From: Xanthoparmelia taractica
Taxonomy: Eukaryota > Ascomycota > Lecanoromycetes > Lecanorales > Parmeliaceae
DNA: 64,000 nt
Reading direction: 5' to 3'
Assembly: GCA_033085395.1 (NCBI GenBank)
Contig: MU853180.1
Coordinates: 310,001 to 374,000, forward strand
Shown: positions 1 to 10,600 of the stretch, one piece after another
Numbering within the stretch: the stretch's first letter is position 1
How the letters are laid out: every line of letters starts with the position of its first letter
Made by a program: the position numbers and the translations under genes
The notes under the pieces: generated by a model
What the model was told of the DNA's origin: nothing
The model's database searches: none
What the model saw: only the letters and a program-made list of their open reading frames with translations

Positions 1-831
1 TATGATAACGGAGCAATCTCCAAAGTCTCAGCCCTTTTGATAGAGGCTCCATTGGATCTCCTGTGCGCAAGTGAGACGTTATGTAATCATTGACTCATGT
101 ACCTGACCGGACAAAGAGTGATCACGCCAGAATGCCTCAATCTTGCGTGCGAGCTGATGATACTTGGCGTCCGGCGCACGGCCATGCACTACGACTATAT
201 TGGGACTAGCCAACATGAATATCACCAATCACAAACAGAAGCTTTTCCTTCTCTGGACGACAACGGTCCTCCTTTTGCTGCCAACGGAGCTTACGCCGCT
301 AAGCCCATCAACTTTACGGTTCAACAAAGAGGCTCTCCAACGCCTTCGCCTCTACCGATCTGCCGATATGCCCTACAATCCGGGTTTCGATTTTTCGTAC
401 CTGACAGGGACCCGAAATGGAGGCGCCAATAGCTCAGGGGAGTCAGGGCCGCATTTTATACATGGTTCACGAGCAGCAATAACATAGTCTGACACACCAC
501 AACGGCGAACGTCGCCTGTTGCTTCGCCAAAAGCAGTCCCCCACAATGTGGAAAAGAGCCTCAACAAGCTGACACATTTTCCGTTGTGACGTGCTCGCGG
601 ACTTTGATGGTGTGACTGGCTAGTAAGCAAGGTAAGAATAACGTGCAGCATGGTAATTTATAATCGCAGAGCAATGCTTTATATGTACCATAATTCACTG
701 TTTCTTTCCCTCTCTTATCATTATACATTTAGTCCTTCAAGTCCAGCACAGCCTCGACACAATTATATGCATGTTGAAAATCAACAATTCTACCGCCCAC
801 CGTCATTCTTCATAAACAGACTTTGTTCGCA
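1..831. other. 5' edge, no gene supported
   Basis: Short open frames occur on both strands here, but none shows a recognisable domain, a convincing intron chain or support from its neighbours. The last part is presumably the promoter and 5' leader of the dioxygenase gene starting at 832. Confidence 0.4.
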
Positions 832-2264
832 ATGGCCCCATTCTTAGAAGAGCCGATGACCCGTCTCACGTTCTGCAGCAAGCCCAAGTTCGATGGAGGC
901 ATTCCAGATGTACCTGATAGGAAGAAGCACAATCTTCAATACGAACCTGGCCGAACAAAGGCAGAGAGTCATGACGAGTACGAATATGACGACCTTCGCC
1001 CAGCATTTCCCGATGTCAAATGGGAACCCTTGACGGAGGTACCATATTACGAGCGAGGCACCAAAGGCGATCCCTCATTCAGTAACCTACTTTCTGATGC
1101 AACCGACATTTTCGATTACAACCCCAAAATTGGCACTGAGATCCATGGAATAAACCTTGCGAAGCTCACAGACGCCCAGAAAGATGACCTAGCTCGTCTC
1201 GTCTCAACGCGAGGAGTGGTTTTTTTCCGTAATCAAACCGACCTCGATATCGACGCCCAACGGAAGCTTGGCCAGTATTTTGGTCAACTACACAGGCACG
1301 CTACTACTTCTGTCCCTCGCCGAGGAGATCTAGATGATGTTCATGTGGTTTTTACGGACGAGAAGTCCAGAGACCAGCGTGCTAACTTCGCACCTACGTT
1401 CCTTTGGCATTCTGATGTAGGTAACTTGTGTTCCCAACTGGTCCCAGTTTACTAGGGTATCTGACATCACTCAGGTGACTTATGAAATCCAACCGCCATC
1501 ATATACGTCGCTAAAGGTTCTGACTGGCCCAGCACGCGGTGGAGGTGGGGACACTCTTTGGGCCTCCCAGTACGCTGTGTACGATCTTCTGTCACCGGGT
1601 ATGCAGAAATACCTCGAAGGGCTTGAGGCTTTGCACTCGGCACAAATTCAAGCAGATGGGTCCATTGCCCTTGGTCGTACCGTACGACGGGAACCTGTCG
1701 TCACGAAGCACCCGCTGATTCGCACCCACCCGGTCACTGGGTGGAAGTCTGTTTTCTTCAACCCTGGTATGTGAACATTCGGAGACATGCTGTGGCAGAG
1801 AATGATCCGATAACCTTTCGGACCGTTTCAATGCTTGACTTTCTGGCCTCGAACCAGGAATGCTGACTCCGAAATTTCCGTAGGGTTCGTCACGGATATA
1901 GTTGGCATTCCCAAGGCAGAAGCCGATGCAATCATCCATTATCTGAACGAGCTGATCACTACGACCCAGGAGATCCATGTTCGGTTTCAGTGGCAGAAGA
2001 ATGATGTCGCCTTCTGGGACAACCGTATATGCGTGAGTAATGCTCGTCCTTCCATTTGCGCACAATAGCTCACGTCCGACAAAGAACCACTCAGCATCCT
2101 ACGGCTTTGCGCCACACCGCAGACATGCAGTGCGAGTCGCATCTCAAGCCGAGCGCCCATACTTTGATCCTACGAGCAAATCGCAGGAAGAAGAGATGAA
2201 CACCCGCTATGGCTTGCCGAAAATCAACAAGGATGGGTCAGGCCAATCGAACTACAATGATTGA
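832..2264 (+). CDS. TauD/TfdA-family Fe(II)/2-oxoglutarate dioxygenase
   Basis: Non-haem iron, 2-oxoglutarate-dependent dioxygenase of the taurine/alpha-ketoglutarate type; such fungal enzymes are mostly used to release sulfite from sulfonates, but the substrate here is unknown. Exons by hand: 832-1416, 1475-1766, 1884-2032, 2085-2264 (1206 nt, 401 aa), all phases consistent. The iron-binding HxD is in the motif WHSD at the end of exon 1 (about His193/Asp195); the distal histidine and 2-oxoglutarate arginine lie in HRRHAVRVASQAERP at about 353-367. The conserved NPGFVTDIVG and WDNRIC blocks are rebuilt exactly across introns 2 and 3, which supports those junctions. The start is the ATG opening MAPFLEEP; an upstream in-frame ATG at 823 is possible. 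No catalytic residue is missing, so the gene looks functional. Family assignment is firm; physiological role is inference. Confidence 0.9.
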
Positions 2265-2679
2265 GCGGGTACCAGTCCTTGGACTTGATTGACGGTGCAG
2301 GATCAACCGGTTTTGCATGCATTTGATGGGCAGTCTGATCTTAGTCGATACCATTTAGCGAGCGTGCATAGTTGCATCAGTACCCTAGATCTCAGGGATG
2401 TATGAATGCGTCTAGGCTAGTAGAGCTCGCATATGGTAGTATGATTTTAATCATGACATTTTCTTGCTCCTCTTTCGGGGGTGTATTATGATCAAGATCA
2501 TAAGGACCTAGGCGACCAAGGATGCGCCTAGTCAAAAGCTTAGGGTGATTTTGAACGCATTTACTCTGTACCTACTTATGTACCCCAGATTTTTCGGCAC
2601 CCGATGCATAATCTAAGGTACTACAGTACATGTACTTCGTACATGCATCTCTGTCGCATTGAGCTTTGACCCTGTCATC
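2265..2679. other. intergenic region
   Basis: AT-leaning spacer between two genes on the same strand, holding the dioxygenase 3' end and the promoter of the next gene. It contains several short ATGTACTT/GTACAT-like runs near 2620-2645 but no element I can name. Confidence 0.4.
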
Positions 2680-5537
2680 ATGTCACAGGATGTCGAGCCT
2701 CCAATCATCGACTATGCGCGCTTCTACGGTTTGGCCTACGATCATCGCCAACTTTCTCCTCTGCAGGCTCTCACACTACCCGAATACCTGGGGCCATTCC
2801 TTGACGACCCGCCTGGACTAGTGCATATCGATCTTACCAGTGTGAAGGTGCCTGGGGAGCGATTGGCAGTCGATGCAGGCGCAGCGTCCTTCCTGCTATC
2901 AATCGCAGATTCGGCAAAACATTCGCCCTCACTTTCTGATCAAGACCTTGGAATCGACAGACACCGAGTCCGACGCCTAAAACATGAGCTACCTTTACTC
3001 CGCTCAGATCATGAACTCGATGTCTTGCGCTTTGCCTCTCCCATCGTACCGCATCTTGAGAATGAGTTCCTCCCACTCGAGACGGTCGATGTCGAAGAAG
3101 ACGAGGCTTTTGAGTGGCCATCTATCTACTATGCATTACCTGATGAATTTGCCAAGAAAGCAAAGTCCGAGAAGATCGAGGCCTCCAAAGATGACTTTCT
3201 TTTTCTACAGCAAACACTGAAGCTTCAATTTGAGCGTGTGGAGCACGGAGCATTTGAGGTCGACGACTTACCTTATAAGAGAGTAACCAGCCCGTCTTCT
3301 AGAACATGAAGATTGATACTAATACTGAAAAGAAAGCGGTTCCAGAACCGGTATCGCCTCCCCTACTACCGTTGTCGCCCAGCCCCGAACCTTATGTACC
3401 ATCATCCGATACTGGCCGTCTTGAACTCCTGTCCGACACCACCAGTCCAACACGAGAGGAGATACGCGAAGTTGAGCGTGTGATATTCGCTGATGACAGG
3501 GTTCTACCAATTAAGAAGCAAGATGACTCAGCCTCACAGAATTCGGACCCAATGTTGCTGGAGACAGAAAGCCTCGGAGACATTTACAGTCCCCTCAAAG
3601 GCATTAGAGATCCACCACTATCACCCTCGCCCTTCAGACAGCGCCCGAAGGACCTCAAAGTTGACGTACCGCTCTCGCCTCCGCATTCTGATCAGCCTCC
3701 GCCCTGGAAAAGGAAAAGTGTCTCGTTCAGCGAGGCATTGCCGGAGCTGATCCCCGAGCTTCCACCGCTAATAGCAAAACCTGAGGACGCCTCGTCCGAA
3801 GATGCTGGCACTTTCATTGAGGAGACCATTAAGCCATTGGCTGTCAAAGCTGGGCGTGCTGTTGACCAGGAGCAATTGCAAGAAGCTGATACGATACTCC
3901 GGGTTCCAGTACCTATCATGGATTTCTCCTTGCCAATCGCTCCATGGAAAGCAAAGAGTCATGCAGCAAAAGCCTACGACGAAGATGAAGCGCTGAAGAA
4001 GACTTTGACTGAGATGAAGGCGCTCCATTTCAGTAAACATGGTTGGCCCATAAGCGGTCCAGCGGAGCGGGAGCTGAAGTGGGCACCCTTTCCGGCAGCA
4101 CTTGGGAAGGTCGAGACTCAGGAGAGCATCCCCGATGATGGCTTCGTTGAAAAATACATAGTTCCCCTGGAGCGCGTGGATATCACCACTCTGACGTGGA
4201 AGCCCGACGGGCTGCGCATCTTTGATGAGCTTGCCCAGTCAGATGAAGAGGAGCTGGTAGAAGGAGACTTTCCTGGAGAGAAAGATATCAATTCGCTCAT
4301 CAGGAAAAGAAAGCTTGAGCTTGAAGCAGACGAGCTCATTTCAACACCGTCGGAACGAGATTCGAGTGCTACCCATCAAAGCAAGCAGAAAGCCGATACG
4401 ACCGCCATTGAAGTAAATAGTGTCGCAATTAAGCCTGTAAAAAACACCGCAAGCAAGATTACAAATGAAGAAAAATTTACCAACGATATATTCTCCGCCG
4501 CGGGCGCCCTCGAAGATTACATGAATGTCCGGAAAGGCCGGATGACTCGACTAAAGGTCACATCAGACCACCATTTCGCGAAAACCTCTCAGCTCCCACA
4601 GCAATCCGAGCCAGTTGATCCGCATCCGCCCAGAAGCACCTCTCAAAACGATCAGCAAGTATCTTTACCACGCACCGTCGTCCTTCCATCCCCAGCACTG
4701 CCAATTTCATCCTCTCCACGTTGGTTTATCATTTCCGCCTCTTTCCTCAGCAATCGCCGTCTCTCACGCGAGGTACAACGCCTCTACCCGTCTGCAGAAT
4801 TCATTGAGCGCGACTTTACTCTCCACCAACAACAAAAATCTCAAGAAAGACCCCAGTCGAAAGCGAGCGCAACGAGCATGATTTTGGGAACGATGGCGGA
4901 CGAAGCAGACATGCTGCTCTCCCCCGGTACTGGCCTCATCTGGACCTCCTTGCAAAAGATCAAGCAACGCTCCTTACCAGGCCAAGTAACTAGATCGGCT
5001 GTTCGGGAACGAATCTTAAGAACCTGCCCACGGTACGAAAAGCTACTTGTTCTCGTGAGCCAAAATCGAAGTACAGAACCGTCATCCGAGTATGTGCACA
5101 CCGATACCCAATCTCTAGACGACGACGACAGCACCGCCTTCGCGGAATTCACAGCTTTCTGCTCGGCTTTCCCAGATGAGGTTCAAACATTCTTCGTCGC
5201 AGGCAGCGAAGAGGATCTGGCAAAATGGATCGTCGCCGTAATGGTCAAGCACAGCATGAACACCGACGACGAAGTCAAGCTGCTACAGGATGAGACACTG
5301 TGGGAGGTTTTCCTAAGGAGAGCAGGCATGAACGCTTTTGCCGCTCAAGCTATCTTAGCGACGTTGAAGGCGCCGGACCAGAAGGAAGTTGACGCTGCAG
5401 GTACCCAAGGGACTGATTTTGGGCTGACGCTTTTCGCCAAGATGTCAGTCGAGGAGAGATTTGCTCAATTTGAGACACTGATTGGTGGGAGAAGGTTGCT
5501 GGAGAGGGTTAGTAAGACACTGGATGCGAGATGGTAG
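2680..5537 (+). CDS. probable XPF/ERCC4-like meiotic protein (Zip2/SHOC1 type)
   Basis: Large, mostly disordered protein whose C-terminal third looks like the degenerate XPF-nuclease domain of Zip2/SHOC1, which with Spo16 binds branched DNA during meiotic crossover formation. Two long frames overlap by ATGA (the first ends at 3309, the second starts at 3306), so an intron is needed. The best fit is 3259-3302 (44 nt, acceptor CTTCTAG), giving about 937 aa. A donor at 3238 also keeps phase. The start is the ATG of MSQDVEPP. Visible: a proline/serine-rich middle (about 220-420), then from about residue 670 a block RWFIISASFLSNRRLSREVQ, IERDF, an EADMLLSPGTGL stretch and LPGQVTRSAVRERI, and a helical NAFAAQAILATLK segment near the end that could be a helix-hairpin-helix remnant. 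No canonical ERKxxxD nuclease motif is seen, which fits an inactive nuclease fold. Identity rests on resemblance only. Confidence 0.5.
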
Positions 5538-6033
5538 GGTGGGATAACGAAGGGAAATGCTTGTTGATATACTCGGGGTATCTATGGCTCTCTGCTATAT
5601 CTAGCTGGATGTGATAGTTCCTCACATGTTGTGATCTAGCTTCTATTTTGCAACTCAAACGAAGAACGGATGGACATACACCTAACGATCAACTGTGACT
5701 GCCAGTGCCATACATTGCTGACATCGCCAGATTTGGATTTTCTCCCAAAGATTCTACATTATTTGAGCGTAGTCTTTCGCCTTCGGTGAAATATGTTGAG
5801 AGCCCGCAGCATTTTCGCTTAACGTCGGCTAGCCTCCTGGGTCCGATGGTCTAGAGTCCGTAACGTGAACTTGATTCTCTTCTGCCATATCTTGCACACT
5901 CTGCTAAACTTTCTCTCTACCTTCGTATGACAACCAGACAATCACCTTTGAGACTGCAGAATGCTGTGCTCCGCTGGATCGTGGAGGCTCAGACATCAGG
6001 ATCTCCATAGGTGCGGGCCTTGACACTGGGGAA
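5538..6033. other. intergenic region
   Basis: Spacer between two plus-strand genes. It includes a pyrimidine-rich leader around 5870-5930 (TTCTCTTCTGCC, CTTTCTCTCTACC), typical of a fungal promoter or 5' UTR for the gene at 6034. A small 5' exon of that gene cannot be excluded. Confidence 0.4.
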
Positions 6034-7368
6034 ATGAAGTCCCTTGCGGACGACAAGCTCCCTCCCCAACCTCGATTAGTAGGCACCACAGGAGACCTCT
6101 ACCAGAGAACCATAGCCGAAACGGCCGTCAAAGAAGCCCCCCTCTTCAACCACAGCTCACAGTCAAAACCCGAATGTTCTACGCGGTCCCATACCCAAAA
6201 CGAGTGCAATCACTTCAAGAGCGCTCAATGGTCACCAGACGGCACCACGCTCCTCACCTCCTCCGCTGACAACATCCTCCGCTCCTTCATCCTGCCGCCA
6301 GACTTGCTCACCCCTCCGTATCCCAGAACCCTCACACCCTATGCCCTCCATCACTCTCCAGAGCCAGTCTACGCAACAACGTTCCACACATGCTACAATC
6401 TCCAAGAACCGTCCACGTGCCTTGCCCTCGCGTCCCCGCGCTCCCTGCCCATCCGACTCTTCTCTCCTTTCACCGCGGATAAGATACTAGCATCATACCC
6501 GCTCGTCAGCCCGACCACGGAAGCATGGACGGCGCCGCATTCGCTGCTCTTCCATCCGCAAGACGCCAACGCCTTCTTCGCGGGGAGCGAGAGCTGCGTG
6601 AGCGTGTTCGACGTGAGCAGGGATGGAGACGGGCCCGTGACAAGGATGCACACGACGCCGAGCCGGCGGGGTGGGGCAGCTGGCCACGGGCCAAAAGGCA
6701 TGAAGGGGATAGTGTCCGCGTTGGGCGTGAGTTCCCAGAGGATGTTAGCGGCGGGGACGTATTCGAGATGGGTGGGGTTGTACGATGGGTTTGGAAGGGG
6801 CGGGGACACTGGCGTTTTTGCTGTCGGTGCCGAGGACGAGGTCGAGGCCGAGCGAGGTGGTGGCATCACGCAGGTCATTTGGAGTGCGTGCGGGCGGTAC
6901 CTTTGCGTCGTGGAGAGGGCTAGCGATGGGGTTGGAGTATGGGATATCAGAGGCATGGGAAAGAGGTTGGCTTGGCTGCGAGGCAGGAATGCAATGACGC
7001 AAGAGCGGCTCAGTGTTGAGGTAATGGGAAGAGAGGTGTGGGCTGGAGACTTGGATGGGGTCGTGAGGGTTTGGGAGGGACCTGGGATGGTAGAAGGGGT
7101 GGTTGATTCGGGTTGGGAGTTCCGCGCTCACGAGGACGCTGTTTCGTCGACTACTCTGCATGCGTCTGGATCTGTACTGGCTACCTGTTCTGGCCAGCGG
7201 CATGCCTTCCCTCCTTTACGTGTGGTCGATGACTTGGAGAGCGAGTCAGAGAGTGATTGCTCGTCTCCAAGTTCCTTGAGTTCGATGAGTTCAGTATCAT
7301 CTACAAATTCATCCTTGCCAGGATTACCTCCGGCGACAGATAATACCCTGAAGCTTTGGGGGCTATGA
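6034..7368 (+). CDS. WD40 protein of the SWT21/WRAP53 (TCAB1) family
   Basis: Intronless 444-aa WD-repeat protein. The first repeat, FKSAQWSPDGTTLLTSSADN followed by ILRSFILPPDLL, is the signature opening of the WRAP53/SWT21 family. Later landmarks also fit: MLAAGTYSRWVGLYD, ITQVIWSACGRYLCVVERAS, GVWDIRGMGKRLAWLRG and the closing DNTLKLWGL. In animals the orthologue carries scaRNAs and telomerase RNA to Cajal bodies; yeast Swt21 is a nuclear protein genetically linked to pre-mRNA splicing. Which role applies here is not visible. An acidic/serine-rich insert (about residues 395-432, SESESDCSSPSS) precedes the last strand. The second half is very GC-rich with G-runs, which creates long open frames on the other strand that I regard as shadows. 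It is convergent with the dynein gene. Confidence 0.8.
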   Translation: MKSLADDKLPPQPRLVGTTGDLYQRTIAETAVKEAPLFNHSSQSKPECSTRSHTQNECNHFKSAQWSPDGTTLLTSSADNILRSFILPPDLLTPPYPRTLTPYALHHSPEPVYATTFHTCYNLQEPSTCLALASPRSLPIRLFSPFTADKILASYPLVSPTTEAWTAPHSLLFHPQDANAFFAGSESCVSVFDVSRDGDGPVTRMHTTPSRRGGAAGHGPKGMKGIVSALGVSSQRMLAAGTYSRWVGLYDGFGRGGDTGVFAVGAEDEVEAERGGGITQVIWSACGRYLCVVERASDGVGVWDIRGMGKRLAWLRGRNAMTQERLSVEVMGREVWAGDLDGVVRVWEGPGMVEGVVDSGWEFRAHEDAVSSTTLHASGSVLATCSGQRHAFPPLRVVDDLESESESDCSSPSSLSSMSSVSSTNSSLPGLPPATDNTLKLWGL

Positions 7369-7671
7369 AACAAGCTTTCACATAATATCTGACATTGAGC
7401 AATCCAAGAGCACATTCACGATTAGATTTTATAGAAGTATGTGGATTGAGCTTATTATAAGAGCCATGTACATGAGACGGAAAAGCAAGGGGTATATCCG
7501 CCGAATCACGCTCTTATGACAACGCCGGTATAATGCATCTTTCACTCTCAGCAATTCTCTGCCTGTAAACGAACGCCTTCGCCTTCCATGCTCGCCAAAA
7601 CGCGACGTGTTAGTACACCATATACAACAAGAAATATCTGCTGTCTCAAGAAGCTGTAGCGACTCTTTCAA
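7369..7671. other. convergent 3' spacer
   Basis: The 303 bp between the stops of the WD40 gene and the dynein heavy-chain gene, which converge. It holds both 3' UTRs; AT-rich poly(A)-signal-like runs are present (AGATTTTATAG, CTTATTATAAG). Nothing else seen. Confidence 0.5.
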
Positions 7672-10600
7672 CTAATTCTCCCTCTCAGCTTCTTCGGTCA
7701 GCTGCTCGGTCTCATCCAATATCTCGGCAATCTTTGCTAGATTCGCAATTGTACTGCGTCCGTGACCCACCAGCAGTAGCTTCTCCGCATTTGCTGGCAA
7801 CCCAAGGTATGTAGGTGGTTCACGCTCAGGCAAGCCGTTCACCCACTCCATGAAATCCTTCATTTCGTTCCCCTCAGGAACAGTTAAGCTTCCATCTCCT
7901 TCACTGTAAAACTCTGCCTCTTCTCTTGGTGCGCCTTGGACAAGCTTGTGATCATTCTCAAAAGCCTCCGGTGTCAAGATGTTGTTCACAAGCTCAGATA
8001 GCTTTTTAAAGTCAGCTTCATTGTCAACTTTCCCGCCATATGTCTCAGTGATGAGAGTTCGCATAAGATCCCAAGGAATTTTGACAGGGGCTACATTGGT
8101 CCTTCCCTTTGCAATAGCATCCATCCAAGTGTCTATGATGTAAGCCGCGCATTCGTACTGCGGTTCATCAGTATGTTGTGAAGGTCTAGCAAAACGGGCA
8201 ATACTTACATCGCTGTCATTGAACTCCCAGAACCCGTGCCATCCCAGAGTTGGTGCGTAGCGTAGCCGTTCTTGAATCACTGCGTGCAGGAAAGAAAGCA
8301 ATAGATACAACCTTGCCTTTTCTCTCGGTTGCTGGACTGCTCGAACAGACAACGTTGACAGAGAATCTCTCATGTTCGCTCGCACTCCTGCTGGTTGTTC
8401 GTACATCAACACCCTGGATGCCCGCAGCAGGTTGACGGATATGTGAGGACTTGTCTCCATAGACAAGAATACGCGGAACTCAGGATGCGGTTTCAGCGAG
8501 CCAAGTCTTTTTTCCAGGCTCTGCAGCCATATCGGCGCAAGGTGGACGTTCTTGATGAGCACCCAAGTTCCCGTGGCAGCTGCATTACTAATGGCCTTGT
8601 CTGCACTGGCAACACCTTCGATGGAGCCCATGGCGATATACGAACAACGGGCTTTCGTTTTCTCGACAAGATTTTCGACCTTGTAGCTTGCATCGAATCC
8701 AGGGCTCGAGCTCAGGGCTATGGGAGTCGTTGGTATGACCTGACCCACGACTTCTTGTAGATCACTTGCAATTTCGAATACAGACTTGCCAAATACGGCT
8801 GCAACAAATTTCTCGGCTGCTGGTACGAAACGATCGAGCCTGAATAACTTGACCAACAGAAGGGATCTAAGGTGCCGATCGAGGATGCTTGTCCCCTCGT
8901 CCCAGACCCTAGGCACAAAGTTTTCCGCTAATTCTTCAGTACAGAAGCGATCCCAATCCTTGTCAGAAATCTCGGAAATGAAGGGTTTCAGAGGCAGAAG
9001 ACGAGCAGCTTTGGCTTGGGCATCTGTTCGGAGATTACTATTGGTTGAAACGTCGTTGCCCGCTATTCCTGGGTTAAGAATACTCTCGATGAGACTTTTG
9101 TCCATAGGATATGGTGAGGCTTGAGCAAGGAGCATGGCAAGTGTAACACGATCTTTCTGAAGTAGACTTAATGAGGTCCTCCGGTAGGTGTTAATGAAGA
9201 GATCGCGTAGGATGACTTCTCCTCTTGCGGTGTGGTCTTTAAGCGCTCGGAGATTCGCGTTACTGTGCAGGACAGAGTCGAAGATATCAATGAAATAGCG
9301 CAACGAGAACTGATAGAAGTGATTCAGGTGGTGTAGCTGCTCAAGAACTGCAAAGACAGCGCTGCAGGCGCGAGCAATCGCGTTGTATTGTTGGGTTATG
9401 ACTTCCACTTCAGCCATTACACCTTCTGTCTCGGCAACCTTCTTAGAAATCTCGCCAGCTTCCTTCTTAAGCGTCTCGAGCGTTTCGATGACAAGGTCAT
9501 CATCTAAAATGTTGCCTTGTGACTGATTGAGGGCCTGGAGCAACCGTTTCTCAAGACCACGTAGATGGGTACTGAACTCGCCTTGCATCTTTACCAGGTT
9601 CGTACGCCTCTGGTCAACATCTGGCCTCTCAGATTTGAGTATGTTGTTTAGGGACTGTGTCTGAAGACTGCTTTGCGTCACGGTGAAGTTTACAAACGTG
9701 GTCCGACTGCAGATGTCGGGCGGAAACATTGCAGAGGGGTCTCTCGTCGATAGGTAAAGTTTGAATGCAGGCGAGAAATCGATTTCCTGTTTGCCAAGCT
9801 GAATGAGTACTCGACCGCCGGTCTTTTGGTACTCTTTGTTCAACACGTGATTCAGGACCGGGTCCAGATGCTCTGCGTCTTGAATCAAAATTGGATTGCC
9901 AAAACGGAGCGAACTTTCAAGCTGCTTGATGAAGGAGTCATCTAGAAAGCTGGTAACAGTGAGTTGACGCTCTTTGCTTTCATTCCGCAGGAACTCTGTA
10001 GCGCGTCCTGACGGATCGATGACCAGAGGGTAGCGGTTGAAGCGCTTGAGGATAATGGCATTTTCCGTGCAGAGGTCATCGACTGGTAAACCATGCTCTT
10101 GCCACTTGAGGCGCTGGTCTGCATTCGAGAGATACTCAGTTACAGGGTTGTGCATCTTGTACTTGATGCCGGACAATGCCAGTTGATGTAACCAGTCATC
10201 AACCATAGCTTTACGTAGCTGCTGATCGTACAGGCCACTGTAGGCAAGGAAGGCAGCTGCTATCAGGACATCACCGACGATGGTACTGATCTGCGTCTCA
10301 AAAGATTTGCTTCCTGATTCCCACCGAGTCCGTTCCGCGGAGAGACTGTCAAGCAGCTTGACACTTCTATTGACCTTGTTTTCTACACGGGACATCTCTG
10401 ATTTGATGGATTGCGTTTCACTAATGAGAGCAGCGTACTCTGACTTATAAGTAGCGATGCTGTTTTCCAGGTTGACGATGGTGTTCTCGATGGCTTTGGC
10501 TTCCGCTTTAGTCTGTAGAGCTTGCTCCTCAAGCTGATCGGCCTCTTCACGCAAAGGACCTATCCGATCTAAGATATCTGAGTAGTTGACTTGTGCCTCT

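Noticed and set aside
97..490. Two overlapping plus-strand frames of about 110 aa near the left edge
   Set aside because: No domain, no consistent intron extension, and each is in a different frame of the same DNA.
6393..7203. Long minus-strand frames (187 and 152 aa) inside the WD40 gene
   Set aside because: They overlap well-conserved WD-repeat coding sequence in a G-rich stretch and show no domain; shadow frames.
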